A stretch of 64,000 bases of DNA from Stieleria neptunia (GTDB lineage Bacteria; Planctomycetota; Planctomycetia; Pirellulales; Pirellulaceae): assembly GCF_007754155.1 (NCBI RefSeq), contig NZ_CP037423.1, positions 8,304,938 through 8,368,937 of the forward strand. The letters run 5' to 3'. This document shows, piece by piece, positions 1 through 11,624 of this stretch (its first letter is position 1; every line of letters starts with the position of its first letter). The translations under genes were made by a program, and so were the position numbers. The notes beneath the pieces are model-generated. The model saw only the letters and a program-made list of their open reading frames with translations. It was not told the origin of the DNA and searched no databases.

Positions 1-1425
1 CGGCTCGTCGCCTTCGTTGTGCCCCCAACGACGAAACGCGTACAGATCGATGACGACGTCGCGTTGGAATTCGTTGCGAAAATCCATCGCCAGGGCGACG
101 ACTTGCGCGACCGCCTCGGGATCCTCGCCGTTGACGTGAAAGATCGGGATTTGCAGCATCTTCGCGACGTCGGTCGCGTAGGTGGTGCTGCGGCCTTGCT
201 CCGGCTCGGTCGTGAACCCGACCTGGTTGTTGATGATGATGTGCAGCGTCCCGCCGACTCGGTAGCCGTCTAACTGGCTCAGGTTCAACGTTTCTTGAAC
301 GACCCCTTCGCCGGCGAACGCGGCATCGCCGTGGATCAGCACGTTCATCACCTGCCGGCGGTCGCCATCCCCCCGATGATCCTGCTTGCAACGCGTGCGT
401 CCCATCGCCACCGTGTTGACGTATTCCAGGTGGCTGGGGTTGAAGCACAACGAGATATGGAGATGATCCCCCCGCGCGGTTTTCCAGTCGCTGCTGTATC
501 CCAAGTGATAGCGGACATCGCCGCCGCCGCGGCTGAGTTCCGGATTGGGATCATCGAACGACCAGAAAATGTTCATCGCCCGTTTTTTCAGGATGTTGGC
601 CATCACGTTCAAACGGCCGCGGTGGGCCATCCCCATGACGACTTCCTGCACCCCGTGCTCGCCCGCCTTCTCCAGCGCCAAGTCGATCAGCGGGATCAGG
701 GTCTCGGCACCTTCGAGCGAAAACGTTTTCGCGCCGACAAACTTGCGGCGGACAAATTCTTCAAAGATCGAAGCATCGGCCAGCCGCGCATAGATCCGTC
801 GTTGGGTCTCGTGGGGCAGGTCCAACCGATTCTCGGTGCTCTCCATCCGCTGCTGCAACCAATCGCGAATGTTGCGATCGTCGATGTGCATGAACTGCGC
901 GCCGATGGACCGACAGTAGGTGTTGCGCAGCTTCGTCAAAATGACGTCAAGCGTATCGCCCTTGACGTGCTCGACCGCCGAAGAATCCAGGCGGCGTTGC
1001 ATGTCGGTTTCGCTGAGGCCATAGCGTTGGGGGGTCAACTCCGGCCGGTCGCCACGGTCGATGCCCAACGGATCGAGCTGCGCCTTGAGGTGTCCGCGGA
1101 CGCGATACTCGCGGACCAACTGATTGACGCGGTCTTGCATCCGCGACATCCACAGCGCCTGGTCGGTCGCCTCGTCGCCGGTGGACCCCCGGCGCTCGGC
1201 GACGGCCAGGGCGGAACCGTTTCCGCCGGACCTGCCGGCGGCAGCGGATTTCGACACAGACGCGCGACGGCTTTGTGAAACGCCGGCGTTGCGTTTCCTT
1301 GCCGTTGCGGGAGAGCTCACCATGAACTGCTCAAAATACTGCCGCCAGGTCTCCGAGACACTCTCAGGATCCTGAATATATTGGACGTACAAATCGTCGA
1401 TGTAGTCCAAGCTAAAGCTATTCAT
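1..1425 (-). CDS. sucA: 2-oxoglutarate dehydrogenase E1 component, 5' part (runs off left edge)
   Basis: Thiamine-diphosphate-dependent E1 subunit of the 2-oxoglutarate dehydrogenase complex of the TCA cycle, cytoplasmic. The frame is open from an ATG at 1425 to the window edge, giving 475 codons of an enzyme normally about 930 residues long, so the C-terminal half lies outside. The N-terminus reads MNSFSLDYIDDLYVQYIQDP, the typical E1 N-terminal helix that docks the complex. It is followed by a Ser/Ala/Gly-rich linker (residues about 40-80) and the E1 core with GMAHRGRLNV, SFCFNPSHLE-like (here ISLCFNPSHLEYV), GDAAFAGEG and INNQVGFTT, the ThDP-pyrophosphate and Mg-binding region. No obvious partner gene (sucB, lpd) is visible on this side. 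It is divergent from the gene starting near 1712. Confidence 0.95.
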   Translation of the reverse strand, partial: MNSFSLDYIDDLYVQYIQDPESVSETWRQYFEQFMVSSPATARKRNAGVSQSRRASVSKSAAAGRSGGNGSALAVAERRGSTGDEATDQALWMSRMQDRVNQLVREYRVRGHLKAQLDPLGIDRGDRPELTPQRYGLSETDMQRRLDSSAVEHVKGDTLDVILTKLRNTYCRSIGAQFMHIDDRNIRDWLQQRMESTENRLDLPHETQRRIYARLADASIFEEFVRRKFVGAKTFSLEGAETLIPLIDLALEKAGEHGVQEVVMGMAHRGRLNVMANILKKRAMNIFWSFDDPNPELSRGGGDVRYHLGYSSDWKTARGDHLHISLCFNPSHLEYVNTVAMGRTRCKQDHRGDGDRRQVMNVLIHGDAAFAGEGVVQETLNLSQLDGYRVGGTLHIIINNQVGFTTEPEQGRSTTYATDVAKMLQIPIFHVNGEDPEAVAQVVALAMDFRNEFQRDVVIDLYAFRRWGHNEGDEP

Positions 1426-1711
1426 ATCAACCGATGCCGATCACGGGCCTGGTCTGTTGGAAGCGTTCAAGCGTTTATTGGTGGGCGGCCGAAGCGGGTT
1501 CATCGCATTGCTGAACCGTCGCCGAGATTCCACCATCATCCTCAACACAGTCTAGATTTTGGACGATCAACCGCCACCCTCGCTCTGCCAAAGCCAGAAC
1601 GATTTTCAAAAAAACATTCGTCAGATTGGGGGCCTTCTTGGGACCAAATTGTTGTTGGCCCGCAACCGCGTCACAGGCTATCCTGCCCGGCCGGACGACC
1701 TCTCACCACCA

Positions 1712-2407
1712 ATGGATTTGACGATGACCACGTTGCCAGCGCGCCCCGCTCTCCGGTCTCGCGCTTCGGGCGAGTTCCTGCTGCACCACTTCCTGTTGCA
1801 CTGCGTCCCGCTTGCCGGCCTGCTGACCAGCCTGCTGGCGTTCCCGTTTGCCGGCTCGCTTGCCGCCCAGCCACCCAAACACATCCTCCCGCTTCCCGAC
1901 GTCCCCTTGCCGCGAGACGCCCAACCGCAGGATAACCCGGCCGCCCGCGAGGCGCTGTCTCGGGCACTGCAAGGCGATCGCGATGCCGCCCCCCTGTTAC
2001 CCGCTGACTTGCAGGAACTGCTGCGGACCACCGGCAGTGTGCTGGACGGGTCTTCGCTCGATCCCAAACTCGCCCCCCAAAAATCCGACGCCTTGCAGCC
2101 CCCTTCGCTGAGTCCCGACCAAGCCTCGCCGGGAACACAATCCGCCCGCCGCAGACGGCGGGCCGCCGAAATGCTTCTGAAATCGGCTCGCTTGCTCGAC
2201 AAAATCGAACCCAAGAGCGAAAATCAGACGTACTTGGTCAATCAGATGCACCAGGAAGCGGTTCGATTGCTGCAAGATCCTGCCGGTTCCGATCACCCCC
2301 ACCAGCCCCGACCGGATCAGCGGGCGCGGACATCCGGCGGACTCCCCGGCGATCCGTCGCCGGCGTCCCCCAACACCCTTCGCCCCCCTCCTCGACTCAC
2401 CCCCTAG
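1712..2407 (+). CDS. Secreted Pro-rich hypothetical protein
   Basis: About 231 residues, function not recognised. The ATG at 1712 (or 1724) gives an N-terminus with Arg residues, a long hydrophobic stretch (HHFLLHCVPLAGLLTSLLAF) and an Ala-Gln-type cleavage region (SLAAQ), so export is likely. The rest is rich in Pro, Asp, Leu and Arg, with a short Arg cluster and a helical stretch ending in QMHQEAVRLLQ. The frame is open upstream to 1559, but the added part has no features and would bury the signal peptide. The TAG stop at 2405-2407 lies in the same frame as the downstream cytochrome gene, whose TTG start is nine bases later, so the two are probably co-transcribed. The 286 bases between this gene and sucA hold nothing I can name beyond the divergent promoters they must contain. 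Confidence 0.6.
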   Translation: MDLTMTTLPARPALRSRASGEFLLHHFLLHCVPLAGLLTSLLAFPFAGSLAAQPPKHILPLPDVPLPRDAQPQDNPAAREALSRALQGDRDAAPLLPADLQELLRTTGSVLDGSSLDPKLAPQKSDALQPPSLSPDQASPGTQSARRRRRAAEMLLKSARLLDKIEPKSENQTYLVNQMHQEAVRLLQDPAGSDHPHQPRPDQRARTSGGLPGDPSPASPNTLRPPPRLTP

Positions 2408-2416
2408 CCGCACATC

Positions 2417-4855
2417 TTGTCCGACCGCCGACGCCCAACATCGAAACCCTCGCCAACGAAACCGGCTACGCCAACGAAACCGGCTACGCCAACGAAGCCG
2501 GCTACGCCAACGCAACCGGCTACGCCGGCAAACTCGGACGCGGCCCTCGCCGACGAACCCCAGCCCCGACGCGGGTTGTTGCGGCGTTGGTCGATCCCCA
2601 TCTTTGCCCTGGCAGTGCTGATCGCCGGCGGCGTGCTGGCCGATTACTGGTCGGCCGAACCCGAAGGCGTCGTGCTTGGCTACGTCGGCCGCGACGCCTG
2701 CATCGAATGCCACCGACAACAAACCGAGGACTTCACCGGTTCCGACCACGACAAAGCCATGGACTTGGCGACCGATGAAACCGTGCTCGGCGATTTCAAC
2801 GATGTCACCTTCGAGCACGACGGATTGGTCAATCGACTGTTTCGCGACGGCAAACGCTTCATGGTTCACACCGAAGGCGAAGACGGCACGATGCAGGACT
2901 TCGAAGTCAAATACGTTTTCGGCGTCTACCCGCTGCAACAGTACATGGTCGAATTTGACCGCAGCGAAGAAATGGAATCCTGCGACGTCGCTCGCTTGCA
3001 AGTCCTCCGCATCAGCTGGGACTCACACAACCACAACTGGTTCTACCTCCGCCCGCCGGACGTCGCGGACAAACTGGCCGCCGACGACCCGCTGCACTGG
3101 ACCGGGATCGCACAGCGTTGGCAAACGATGTGCGCCGATTGCCACTCGACCAACCTGAAACGCAACTTCGACCCCGAGTCGGTCACCTACCACACGACGT
3201 TCTCCGAAATCGATGTCAGTTGCGAAGCCTGTCACGGCCCGGCGTCGCTGCACGTCGAACTGGCGAACAAGAAATCGTTGTTCTGGGATCGACGCTACGG
3301 CTATGGGCTGGCCAAATTGAAAGGGTCCGACCCCGAGCCCCAGTTGCAAACCTGCGCGCCCTGCCACAGCCGGCGCGGCGTGATGAATGAACGCTTCACC
3401 GCCGGCCCCGATTACCATGACCACTATCGCTTGGAAACACTTGGCCAGGCAACGTACCACGGTGACGGGCAAATCAAAGACGAAGTCTACGTCTATGGAT
3501 CGTTCATCCAAAGCAAGATGTACCACAAGGACATCCGTTGCACCGATTGCCACGATCCCCACTCGCTGAAATTAAAGTTCTCCGGCAACGAGACGTGCAC
3601 CAATTGCCATCAGCACGCCGCCGGCAAATACGATGTCCCGGCCCACCACCATCATGCCCCCGGCACCGAAGGCGCCATGTGCGTGAACTGTCACATGCCC
3701 CACACCACCTACATGGAAGTCGACCCGCGGCGGGACCACAGCTTGCGGATCCCGCGCCCGGATCTGTCGGTCAAACTGGGAACCCCTAACGCCTGCAGCC
3801 ACTGCCACGTCAAGGATCGGCTGCCGCAAATCGCCGCCGAGCATCGCGACACGTTCCAGTCCAAGGAATACTCGCAATGGCTGTTGGCCGCCGAGCAAGA
3901 CGGCGAACAACCGATCGGAACCGACGGCGAAACCCTGGCGGAGTTGATGCGGCAAACCGACCAGTGGTGTGATGACGCGTGCGAACAATGGTACGGCGAA
4001 CAAAGGAAGCGACCGACGCACTTCGCCGAAGCACTCGTGCCGCTGCGTCGCGGCGATCCGAGTGCCGCCCGGAAAGCGATCGAAATGCTGGCGATCAACG
4101 ACGAACGTGTCCCCGCGATCGCCAAAGCCACGCTGCTGGAGGAACTCGCCAGACAAGGCGTCCGCGCGGTGCCACGTGTCGCCGCCGAACTGGCCGATCA
4201 AACCGACCAGCACCCGTTGGTCCGCTCAACCGCCGCCTCGGTGCTGGCGATGGCCGGTCCTTCCACCGGCAAAAGCAGCCTGATGAAACTGCTGGGTGAC
4301 GACTCGCGTCTGGTGCGAACCTCGGCCGCCCGAGCGCTGCTGGGATCCCCCGCGTTCGGCCAACTCTCGCCATCGGAACGGACTCAATTGGAATCCGTAT
4401 TGAATGAAGTCCACGAGGAGTTCATGGTCGCCTCGGACCGCGCCGGGGCACACATGGGCTGGGCAGGAATCTGCGAACAACTGGGACGCTACGGCGAAGC
4501 AATCGAGGCCTACCAGACGGCGATTCGCGTCGAACCCAACGCCGTCGGTGCGAGGACCAATCTCGCCAGCCTGCTCGAACAGCTTGCCCCCAGCGTTCCC
4601 GAATCCGAGCGAGAGACCTTGCTCAAACGAGTCAACACACTCCGCAAGCAAGAGCTGCCGCTGCTGGCGCGGGACGCCGCATTGGCACCCCAAATCGCCG
4701 GCATCCAATATCGCTACGGTTTGCTACTGTACCTGGACGGCCAACTCGACGCCGCACTTTCGCAACTCGAGAAAGCCGTCGAGCTGGAACCGGACAACCC
4801 CGAATTCCAAACCGCGGTCAAGCTGCTCAAGGAAAAGATGGACGGCTCGCAATAA
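2417..4855 (+). CDS. Multihaem c-type cytochrome fused to HEAT and TPR repeats
   Basis: Probably a membrane-anchored periplasmic electron-transfer protein of 812 residues. Residues 10-38 are Thr-Pro-Lys repeats, 58-77 form one transmembrane helix, and eight CxxCH haem-binding motifs follow with first cysteines near residues 95, 239, 269, 313, 375, 394, 422 and 460. The pattern resembles cytochrome c554/doubled-CXXCH proteins that planctomycetes often fuse to repeats. Residues about 530-660 look like HEAT repeats (alternating Leu/Ala helices, VRTSAARALLG) and about 665-805 like TPRs (AIEAYQTAIRVEPNAVGAR). The TTG at 2417 is the first usable start after an in-frame TAG; no convincing ribosome-binding site precedes it, and the next in-frame ATG would remove the membrane helix and the first haem. 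Substrate and redox partner cannot be told from the sequence. Confidence 0.85.
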   Translation: MSDRRRPTSKPSPTKPATPTKPATPTKPATPTQPATPANSDAALADEPQPRRGLLRRWSIPIFALAVLIAGGVLADYWSAEPEGVVLGYVGRDACIECHRQQTEDFTGSDHDKAMDLATDETVLGDFNDVTFEHDGLVNRLFRDGKRFMVHTEGEDGTMQDFEVKYVFGVYPLQQYMVEFDRSEEMESCDVARLQVLRISWDSHNHNWFYLRPPDVADKLAADDPLHWTGIAQRWQTMCADCHSTNLKRNFDPESVTYHTTFSEIDVSCEACHGPASLHVELANKKSLFWDRRYGYGLAKLKGSDPEPQLQTCAPCHSRRGVMNERFTAGPDYHDHYRLETLGQATYHGDGQIKDEVYVYGSFIQSKMYHKDIRCTDCHDPHSLKLKFSGNETCTNCHQHAAGKYDVPAHHHHAPGTEGAMCVNCHMPHTTYMEVDPRRDHSLRIPRPDLSVKLGTPNACSHCHVKDRLPQIAAEHRDTFQSKEYSQWLLAAEQDGEQPIGTDGETLAELMRQTDQWCDDACEQWYGEQRKRPTHFAEALVPLRRGDPSAARKAIEMLAINDERVPAIAKATLLEELARQGVRAVPRVAAELADQTDQHPLVRSTAASVLAMAGPSTGKSSLMKLLGDDSRLVRTSAARALLGSPAFGQLSPSERTQLESVLNEVHEEFMVASDRAGAHMGWAGICEQLGRYGEAIEAYQTAIRVEPNAVGARTNLASLLEQLAPSVPESERETLLKRVNTLRKQELPLLARDAALAPQIAGIQYRYGLLLYLDGQLDAALSQLEKAVELEPDNPEFQTAVKLLKEKMDGSQ
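2451..2522 (+). repeat. Four tandem 18-bp repeats inside the cytochrome gene
   Basis: Four head-to-tail copies of an 18-base unit starting CGCCAACGAAACCGG encode the Thr-Pro-Lys-Pro-Ala linker before the membrane helix. Copies 3 and 4 carry single substitutions. The unit is a multiple of three, so copy-number change would only alter linker length. Confidence 0.9.
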
Positions 4856-4944
4856 TCAGGACGACGCAAGCGGCTCTTCGGATGGGGCGTCGCGGATTTT
4901 ATTAAAGCCCCCTACCAGCATTGGTGTCTTCGCAAGTTTTAAAA

Positions 4945-4987
4945 CCCTCCCTGGCAGGGAGGGTCGAGCGCAGCGAGGGGAGGGTCG
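4945..4987. repeat. Dispersed palindromic element, family A, copy 1
   Basis: Contains the hairpin CCCTCCCTGGCAGGGAGGG followed by TCGAGCGCAGCGAGGGGAGG. Near-identical copies lie at about 24247, 31324 and 59738. This copy is in the 199-base gap between the cytochrome gene and the next small gene. The hairpin could act as a terminator or RNA-stability element; that is inference. Confidence 0.85.
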
Positions 4988-5054
4988 AATAACGACAGAT
5001 GAACTTCAACCGCCCCCGAAACTCACCATTCCAGTCACCCCACCGAGGCATCCA

Positions 5055-5447
5055 ATGATCGCACTCCTGAAATCGCTTCAGCAAAAATGGACTGACTGGT
5101 GCGGCGATCGTGAGATGGAACTCGAAATCCGAAAGCACCTGACCAAGAACGGCTATTTTGGGAACTCGGCAAAACTCCAAAACGTGCGTTTGGTCGCCGT
5201 CCAACGCCCCGGCTGGCTGCAAATCTTTCGTTTCGAAGTAAACGCACGACTGCAATTCGAAGAGACCGATGGGCCCGATCCTGAAGCGGTTTACGAAGAC
5301 CTCTATGGGCTGGTCCGTGATGACATTCGCCACAAAACAACCTCCATCCGAGTCTTCCAAGACCCCAACGAAAGAAGAGAATTGTATCTTCGCTGGAGCG
5401 AGGACCTGATCCAATTGCGTGGGGCCCAGGGATTGGCCGAACCTTGA
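5055..5447 (+). CDS. Hypothetical protein, 130 residues
   Basis: Small soluble-looking protein with no signal peptide or membrane helix. It begins MIALLKSLQQKWTDWCGDRE and has an alternating alpha/beta composition, with several charged and aromatic residues (VQRPGWLQIFRFEVNARLQF). I do not recognise a family. The frame stays open upstream into the end of the cytochrome gene, but that part is a shadow of it; the ATG at 5055 comes after the family A repeat. It is 61 bases upstream of the M28 peptidase gene on the same strand and may share a transcript with it. Confidence 0.6.
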   Translation: MIALLKSLQQKWTDWCGDREMELEIRKHLTKNGYFGNSAKLQNVRLVAVQRPGWLQIFRFEVNARLQFEETDGPDPEAVYEDLYGLVRDDIRHKTTSIRVFQDPNERRELYLRWSEDLIQLRGAQGLAEP

Positions 5448-5508
5448 TATCGATTAACCTCTTCGTTCCTACCGTTCCCCTGCAATCGCCTCCCTTGATC
5501 GAGATAAA

Positions 5509-8520
<3,012 letters not shown>

Positions 8521-8580
8521 GAAACGGTCCATGGCAGAAAAATGACCTGGGAACGGAATCTGGGGTCATTTGCTTGTCAC

Positions 8581-8684
8581 GGTCGAGAAAAAGGGGTCAG
8601 GACTCTTTTCTTCGGTGGGCAAGCGGTGCTTGGGTCGAGAAAAAGGGGTCAGGACTCTTTTCTTCGGTGGGCAAGCGGTGCTTG
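8581..8684. repeat. Two tandem 52-bp repeats related to the 26.4-kb palindrome
   Basis: Two identical 52-base copies, 8581-8632 and 8633-8684, each starting GGTCGAGAAAAAGGGGTCAG. The AAAAGGGGTCAG core is shared with the 27-bp inverted repeat at 26388-26467. A further GGGGTCATTT variant lies just upstream near 8560. They sit between the convergent peptidase and xerC genes. Such cores are often seen as REP/RAYT-type dispersed elements, but no transposase gene lies nearby. Confidence 0.9.
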
Positions 8685-8707
8685 GTACCTGGCACCGCTT
8701 GATCTCG

Positions 8708-9610
8708 TCAGTTGGCTCGCGGGTGGGCCCGTTCGTAAACCGCGCGCAAACTGGCGGCGCTGACATGCGTGTAGATTTGCGTGGTCGCCAAGCTCTTGTG
8801 GCCGAGTAACTCTTGGACGCTGCGGATATCCGCTCCGCGGTCCAACAGATGCGTCGCAAACGAATGCCGCAAGGTGTGGGGACTGGTTCGCGAATCGAGC
8901 TCGGCAACGGCCAAGTGTTTTTCCAGCATCCGGCCGACACTTCGCGCGGTCAGAACGTTGCCGAAGCGATTGACAAACACCGGCGCCTTGCGTCCCAGTG
9001 CCTGACTTTTGTCACTGCGTTGGCGGCATTTGGCGTAGGCCTGGATCGCCTTGATGGCGAACGAGCCGAGGGGGCAAATCCGTTCCTTGCGGCCCTTCCC
9101 GCGGACGCGAACGATTTGCTCGTGCGTGTCGATGTCACCGTCTTGCAGCCCGACCAGCTCGCTGACCCGCAATCCGGCCGAGTACATCGTTTCCAAGATC
9201 GCGCGGTCGCGGAGCCCGGCAACCTTGTCTCCCGGCGGGGCCAGCAATAAACGCCCCACCTCGTCGTCGGTCAACACGTGCGGCAACGTTCGCTGACGAC
9301 GGGGATTGCGCAACGGCTTGGCCGGATTGCTCGACGCCAGGCCTTCCCGCATCGCGAATTTGTAGAAACTGCGAAGCGCCGCCAGTTTGCGGGCGATGCT
9401 CGAACGGGCGTAATCGGCTTGTTGCAGCGCCGCCTGAAACGACCTCAGTTCCTGGGGCGAAAGCGAATCGGGATGCGGCACCCGACCGCGCGTCGTTTCC
9501 AGCCACTCGACGAAGCTGAACAGATCCTCGCGATAGGATTTGATCGTCAACTCCGACGCGTTGCGTTCGGTCACCAGGTAACGCAAGAACTGGGCGATCG
9601 CGGAGTGCAT
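8708..9610 (-). CDS. xerC: Tyrosine recombinase, XerC type
   Basis: A 300-residue site-specific tyrosine recombinase, matching the normal XerC/XerD length, that resolves chromosome dimers at dif-like sites. The N-terminal SAM-like core-binding domain covers about residues 1-90. The catalytic domain shows the complete set: Arg148 (GLRVSEL), Lys172 (GKGRKER), His245 and Arg248 ([10 protein letters not shown]), His271 (LGHKS) and nucleophile Tyr280 (QIYTH). XerC and XerD are hard to tell apart from sequence alone; the isolated housekeeping context and lack of phage genes fit XerC/D rather than an integrase. The start at 9610 lies 17 bases after the stop of the small gene upstream on the same strand, so the two probably form an operon. 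No dif site was recognised. Confidence 0.9.
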   Translation of the reverse strand: MHSAIAQFLRYLVTERNASELTIKSYREDLFSFVEWLETTRGRVPHPDSLSPQELRSFQAALQQADYARSSIARKLAALRSFYKFAMREGLASSNPAKPLRNPRRQRTLPHVLTDDEVGRLLLAPPGDKVAGLRDRAILETMYSAGLRVSELVGLQDGDIDTHEQIVRVRGKGRKERICPLGSFAIKAIQAYAKCRQRSDKSQALGRKAPVFVNRFGNVLTARSVGRMLEKHLAVAELDSRTSPHTLRHSFATHLLDRGADIRSVQELLGHKSLATTQIYTHVSAASLRAVYERAHPRAN

Positions 9611-9627
9611 GCGTGCTCCTCAGTGCT

Positions 9628-9873
9628 TTAGCTAAAGTCTTCGACCGACAGGTTGTCGAGTTCGTTGTCGATCAACAGGTCGTCTTCGACGGGCACCGCG
9701 TCGCGAATCTTGCGACTCAACATCGCCGCGTCGTACCAGGAGAAATCCAATTCAGGATTGGCGGCAAACCTAGCGAGTTGGCGTAGCGTTTGGTCACGAT
9801 TGGCATCGTCGAACATGAAGATGAATTTCTCTTCGCCTTTAACCAAAGCCAGCACGTTGATCTCTTTGTCCAT
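9628..9873 (-). CDS. Small conserved-looking protein upstream of xerC
   Basis: An 81-residue acidic protein, MDKEINVLALVKGEEKFIFM at the start, with a beta-strand-like N-terminal half (VLALVKGEEKFIFMFDD), a helix (RDQTLRQLARFAANPELDF) and an acidic tail. There is no signal peptide. The function is unknown. The tight 17-base spacing to xerC and the clean, uninterrupted frame support a real gene co-transcribed with the recombinase. The 410 bases upstream (9874-10283) contain no coding frame or repeat that I can support. Confidence 0.65.
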   Translation of the reverse strand: MDKEINVLALVKGEEKFIFMFDDANRDQTLRQLARFAANPELDFSWYDAAMLSRKIRDAVPVEDDLLIDNELDNLSVEDFS

Positions 9874-10283
9874 CTGCGTGGGATGCCTGCAATTGAGCGG
9901 AAGTCACGGATGCGATTCGGGCCGCCGGTGCGATCGAGTGCATGACCCCAACCGTTCGTCCCAGGGAGAGCTATCGGCATGCCGCGAGGCGGTACTGAGC
10001 AGCGTTGCCCGCGATCGTGATGCAAGCGCCGTTTTGTCGCGTTGCGGCCCCTACCAAAGCCAGTGATTCCCGAAACGTCCGAGGCGTCACAACCGTTCAA
10101 CTCGAATCAACGGGGGACGACCAAAATCAACAAGAGGGATGCAGCACCGCATCGCGTTGATCGGAGAACATCAATGCCATCGCCTGGCCGTCGGCGAGTT
10201 TCGCGACCGGAAGACGACGGTTGATGGCAAACACGATCGATGACGCCTCAAACGCCATCGATCTTGAACTCAACACCAGCGTT
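9874..10283. other. 410-base intergenic region, nothing identified
   Basis: Lies between the 81-residue gene and the stop of the next minus-strand gene. Short frames exist on both strands, but their translations are Arg/Pro-rich and look like chance frames. No repeat family member, RNA gene or clear terminator was seen. The promoter for the small gene and xerC should lie at its left end. Confidence 0.5.
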
Positions 10284-10763
10284 CTACCGAGGGTAGACGT
10301 ACAACGGCACCACGACCGTCTGGCGATACGGGTAGCGGCTGCTCATCATCGGAATCGAATTCCAATTGGGACGCAGCGGTTCGTAGCCGGCCCACAGGTT
10401 TCGCTCCATCCGCTCCATCCGCTGCTGCGAACGGAATTGGGCTCGGGCTTGGCGGAGTTCGGCCGCGGTCGGCTCGCCGGTCGACAGGTCAGACGAACTG
10501 GGCACCACGTCGACCAGCCGGGGCACGGCGATGACGTCGGCGTCCTCGTCGGCGGGCTTCTGGGCGACGCGTTCGGGAGCGACACGCTCGGGTGCGGCGA
10601 TTTCGGGAGCGGCGATTTCGGGAGCGGCAACTTTTGGAGCCGCGAGTTCGGGACTGGAGAGTTCAGGAAACGGGAACTGGGCGAAGGCCGAGCCGGCTGG
10701 CAGGATTGATGCCAAAGCGGCCCAGACGATACCGAGCAGCCCGTTTTGGAGGTTGGATTTCAT
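10284..10763 (-). CDS. Secreted protein with Ala-Pro-Glu repeats
   Basis: About 159 residues from the ATG at 10763. The N-terminus MKSNLQNGLLGIVWAALASI leads into a cleavage site near GSAFAQF, so it is exported. A low-complexity stretch of APEIA/APERVA units follows (about residues 40-65), then a helical, Arg/Met-rich segment and a Tyr-rich C-terminus (VVVPLYVYPR). The function is unknown. An upstream extension of the frame exists but would place 35 non-signal residues before the signal peptide. It is divergent from the lipoprotein gene at 11084. Confidence 0.6.
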   Translation of the reverse strand: MKSNLQNGLLGIVWAALASILPAGSAFAQFPFPELSSPELAAPKVAAPEIAAPEIAAPERVAPERVAQKPADEDADVIAVPRLVDVVPSSSDLSTGEPTAAELRQARAQFRSQQRMERMERNLWAGYEPLRPNWNSIPMMSSRYPYRQTVVVPLYVYPR

Positions 10764-11083
10764 GGGATTCCCCGGGGTAAATTTGGAAGGGCGGGTGGGA
10801 ATCGAATCGGCACCGTGGGTCCGGGGGTATGAGCGTGGCAAAAAACGTGGTGTCAAAAACCTTGTCAAACGGTCTATTCATGCCGGTTATCGGGTCATCG
10901 ATGGTTATTTTGCTGCCATTGGCTCGCCGCAACCGAAAAGTCACTCGTTCAGGGATGGTCATTTGTCGCCAGTCTGCAAAGAATAGCGCTGCGCAAGCGA
11001 ATCATCCCGCTCCACCCGGCCGTCGCCCCAAGCGGGACGGACTGCAGGGTCCCGCCCCCCTCATCCTGATTTTGGAGAATCCA
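10764..11083. other. 320-base divergent intergenic region
   Basis: Separates the two divergently oriented secreted-protein genes and must hold both promoters. A GGAG motif 6-9 bases before the ATG at 11084 is a good ribosome-binding site. I saw no palindrome or repeat family member here. Confidence 0.5.
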
Positions 11084-11365
11084 ATGAAAAACGTTTCACG
11101 AATCCTCGCCGGCTCGGCCGCAGCAGCACTGATGACTTTTTCACTCGGCTGCCAACCTCCAAAACCGCCGGCTCCGGCTGCCGACAGCCCGGAAGTCGCG
11201 GCCAGCAATACCAGCGGCAGCAACACGACCAGCAACATGACGGGGAACACCACCGCGGCAAGCGAAACCCCCGTCGGCGAAACCCCCGTCGACGAAACCC
11301 CCGTCGACGAAACCTCTGTCGACGAAACCCCCGTCGACGAAACCTCTGTCGACGAAACGCCGTAG
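11084..11365 (+). CDS. Small lipoprotein with Glu-Thr-Pro-Val-Asp repeats
   Basis: A 93-residue predicted lipoprotein. The start ATG at 11084 has a good ribosome-binding site. The N-terminus MKNVSRILAGSAAAALMTFS ends in the lipobox SLGC (Cys at about residue 23), so the mature protein should be lipid-anchored. After a Pro/Ala and Ser/Asn/Thr-rich region the C-terminus is made of about six pentapeptides of the form ETPVD/ETSVD, encoded by an imperfect 15-base tandem repeat (about 11275-11360). No catalytic domain is present; it may be a spacer or surface peptide. The low-complexity tail is acidic. Confidence 0.65.
   Translation: MKNVSRILAGSAAAALMTFSLGCQPPKPPAPAADSPEVAASNTSGSNTTSNMTGNTTAASETPVGETPVDETPVDETSVDETPVDETSVDETP
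11275..11360 (+). repeat. 15-bp tandem repeat coding for ETPVD units
   Basis: About six imperfect copies of a 15-base unit like GTCGACGAAACCCCC. Variants give TPVDE or TSVDE. The unit keeps the reading frame, so copy number can vary without breaking the gene. Confidence 0.8.
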
Positions 11366-11381
11366 CAACCGGCGGAAAACC

Positions 11382-11440
11382 GGTGGGATCGGCTGCCGGG
11401 CTCGTCGATGCCGAAATGACCGTCTGAAAACCTGTCCCAC
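11382..11440. repeat. Degenerate family D element 16 bases after a stop codon
   Basis: Carries GTGGGATCGG, a GCTCGTCGATGC(C/G)GAAATGAC centre and a CCTGTCCCAC end, the same layout as the family D element at 22087-22144 but with eroded arms. It lies just downstream of the lipoprotein gene. Confidence 0.6.
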
Positions 11441-11469
11441 TCCAATCGGGACGGGGCGACTGGACGACC

Positions 11470-11523
11470 AGCACTGGCTTCGACGAGAGCACTGGCCTCC
11501 ACGAGAGCACTGGCCTCGACAAG
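11470..11523. repeat. Three tandem 18-bp repeats
   Basis: Three head-to-tail copies of AGCACTGGCCTCGACGAG-like units (11470-11487, 11488-11505, 11506-11523) with one or two differences each. They lie about 100 bases upstream of the next gene; no coding role is apparent. Confidence 0.85.
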
Positions 11524-11624
11524 ATTCGGGCGATCCGTTTGACGGGATGTTGTGATAAACTGTGATGGTCGTGGCTCGCCGCCACCGAAGCACCCCGTCA
11601 ACGCTCCCTATCGACCCGCGCTCT

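Noticed and set aside
295..1278. Long plus-strand frame of 327 codons opposite sucA
   Set aside because: It is the antisense of a well-conserved 2-oxoglutarate dehydrogenase frame; its translation has no family features.
8708..9610. Phage-type integrase marking an integrated element
   Set aside because: Length and motifs fit XerC/D, no phage or cargo genes surround it, and no att-like direct repeats were seen.
10221..10709. Plus-strand frame with Gly-Ser-Gly-Asp-Phe repeats
   Set aside because: It is the mirror of the Ala-Pro-Glu repeat in the minus-strand secreted protein, which has a proper signal peptide.
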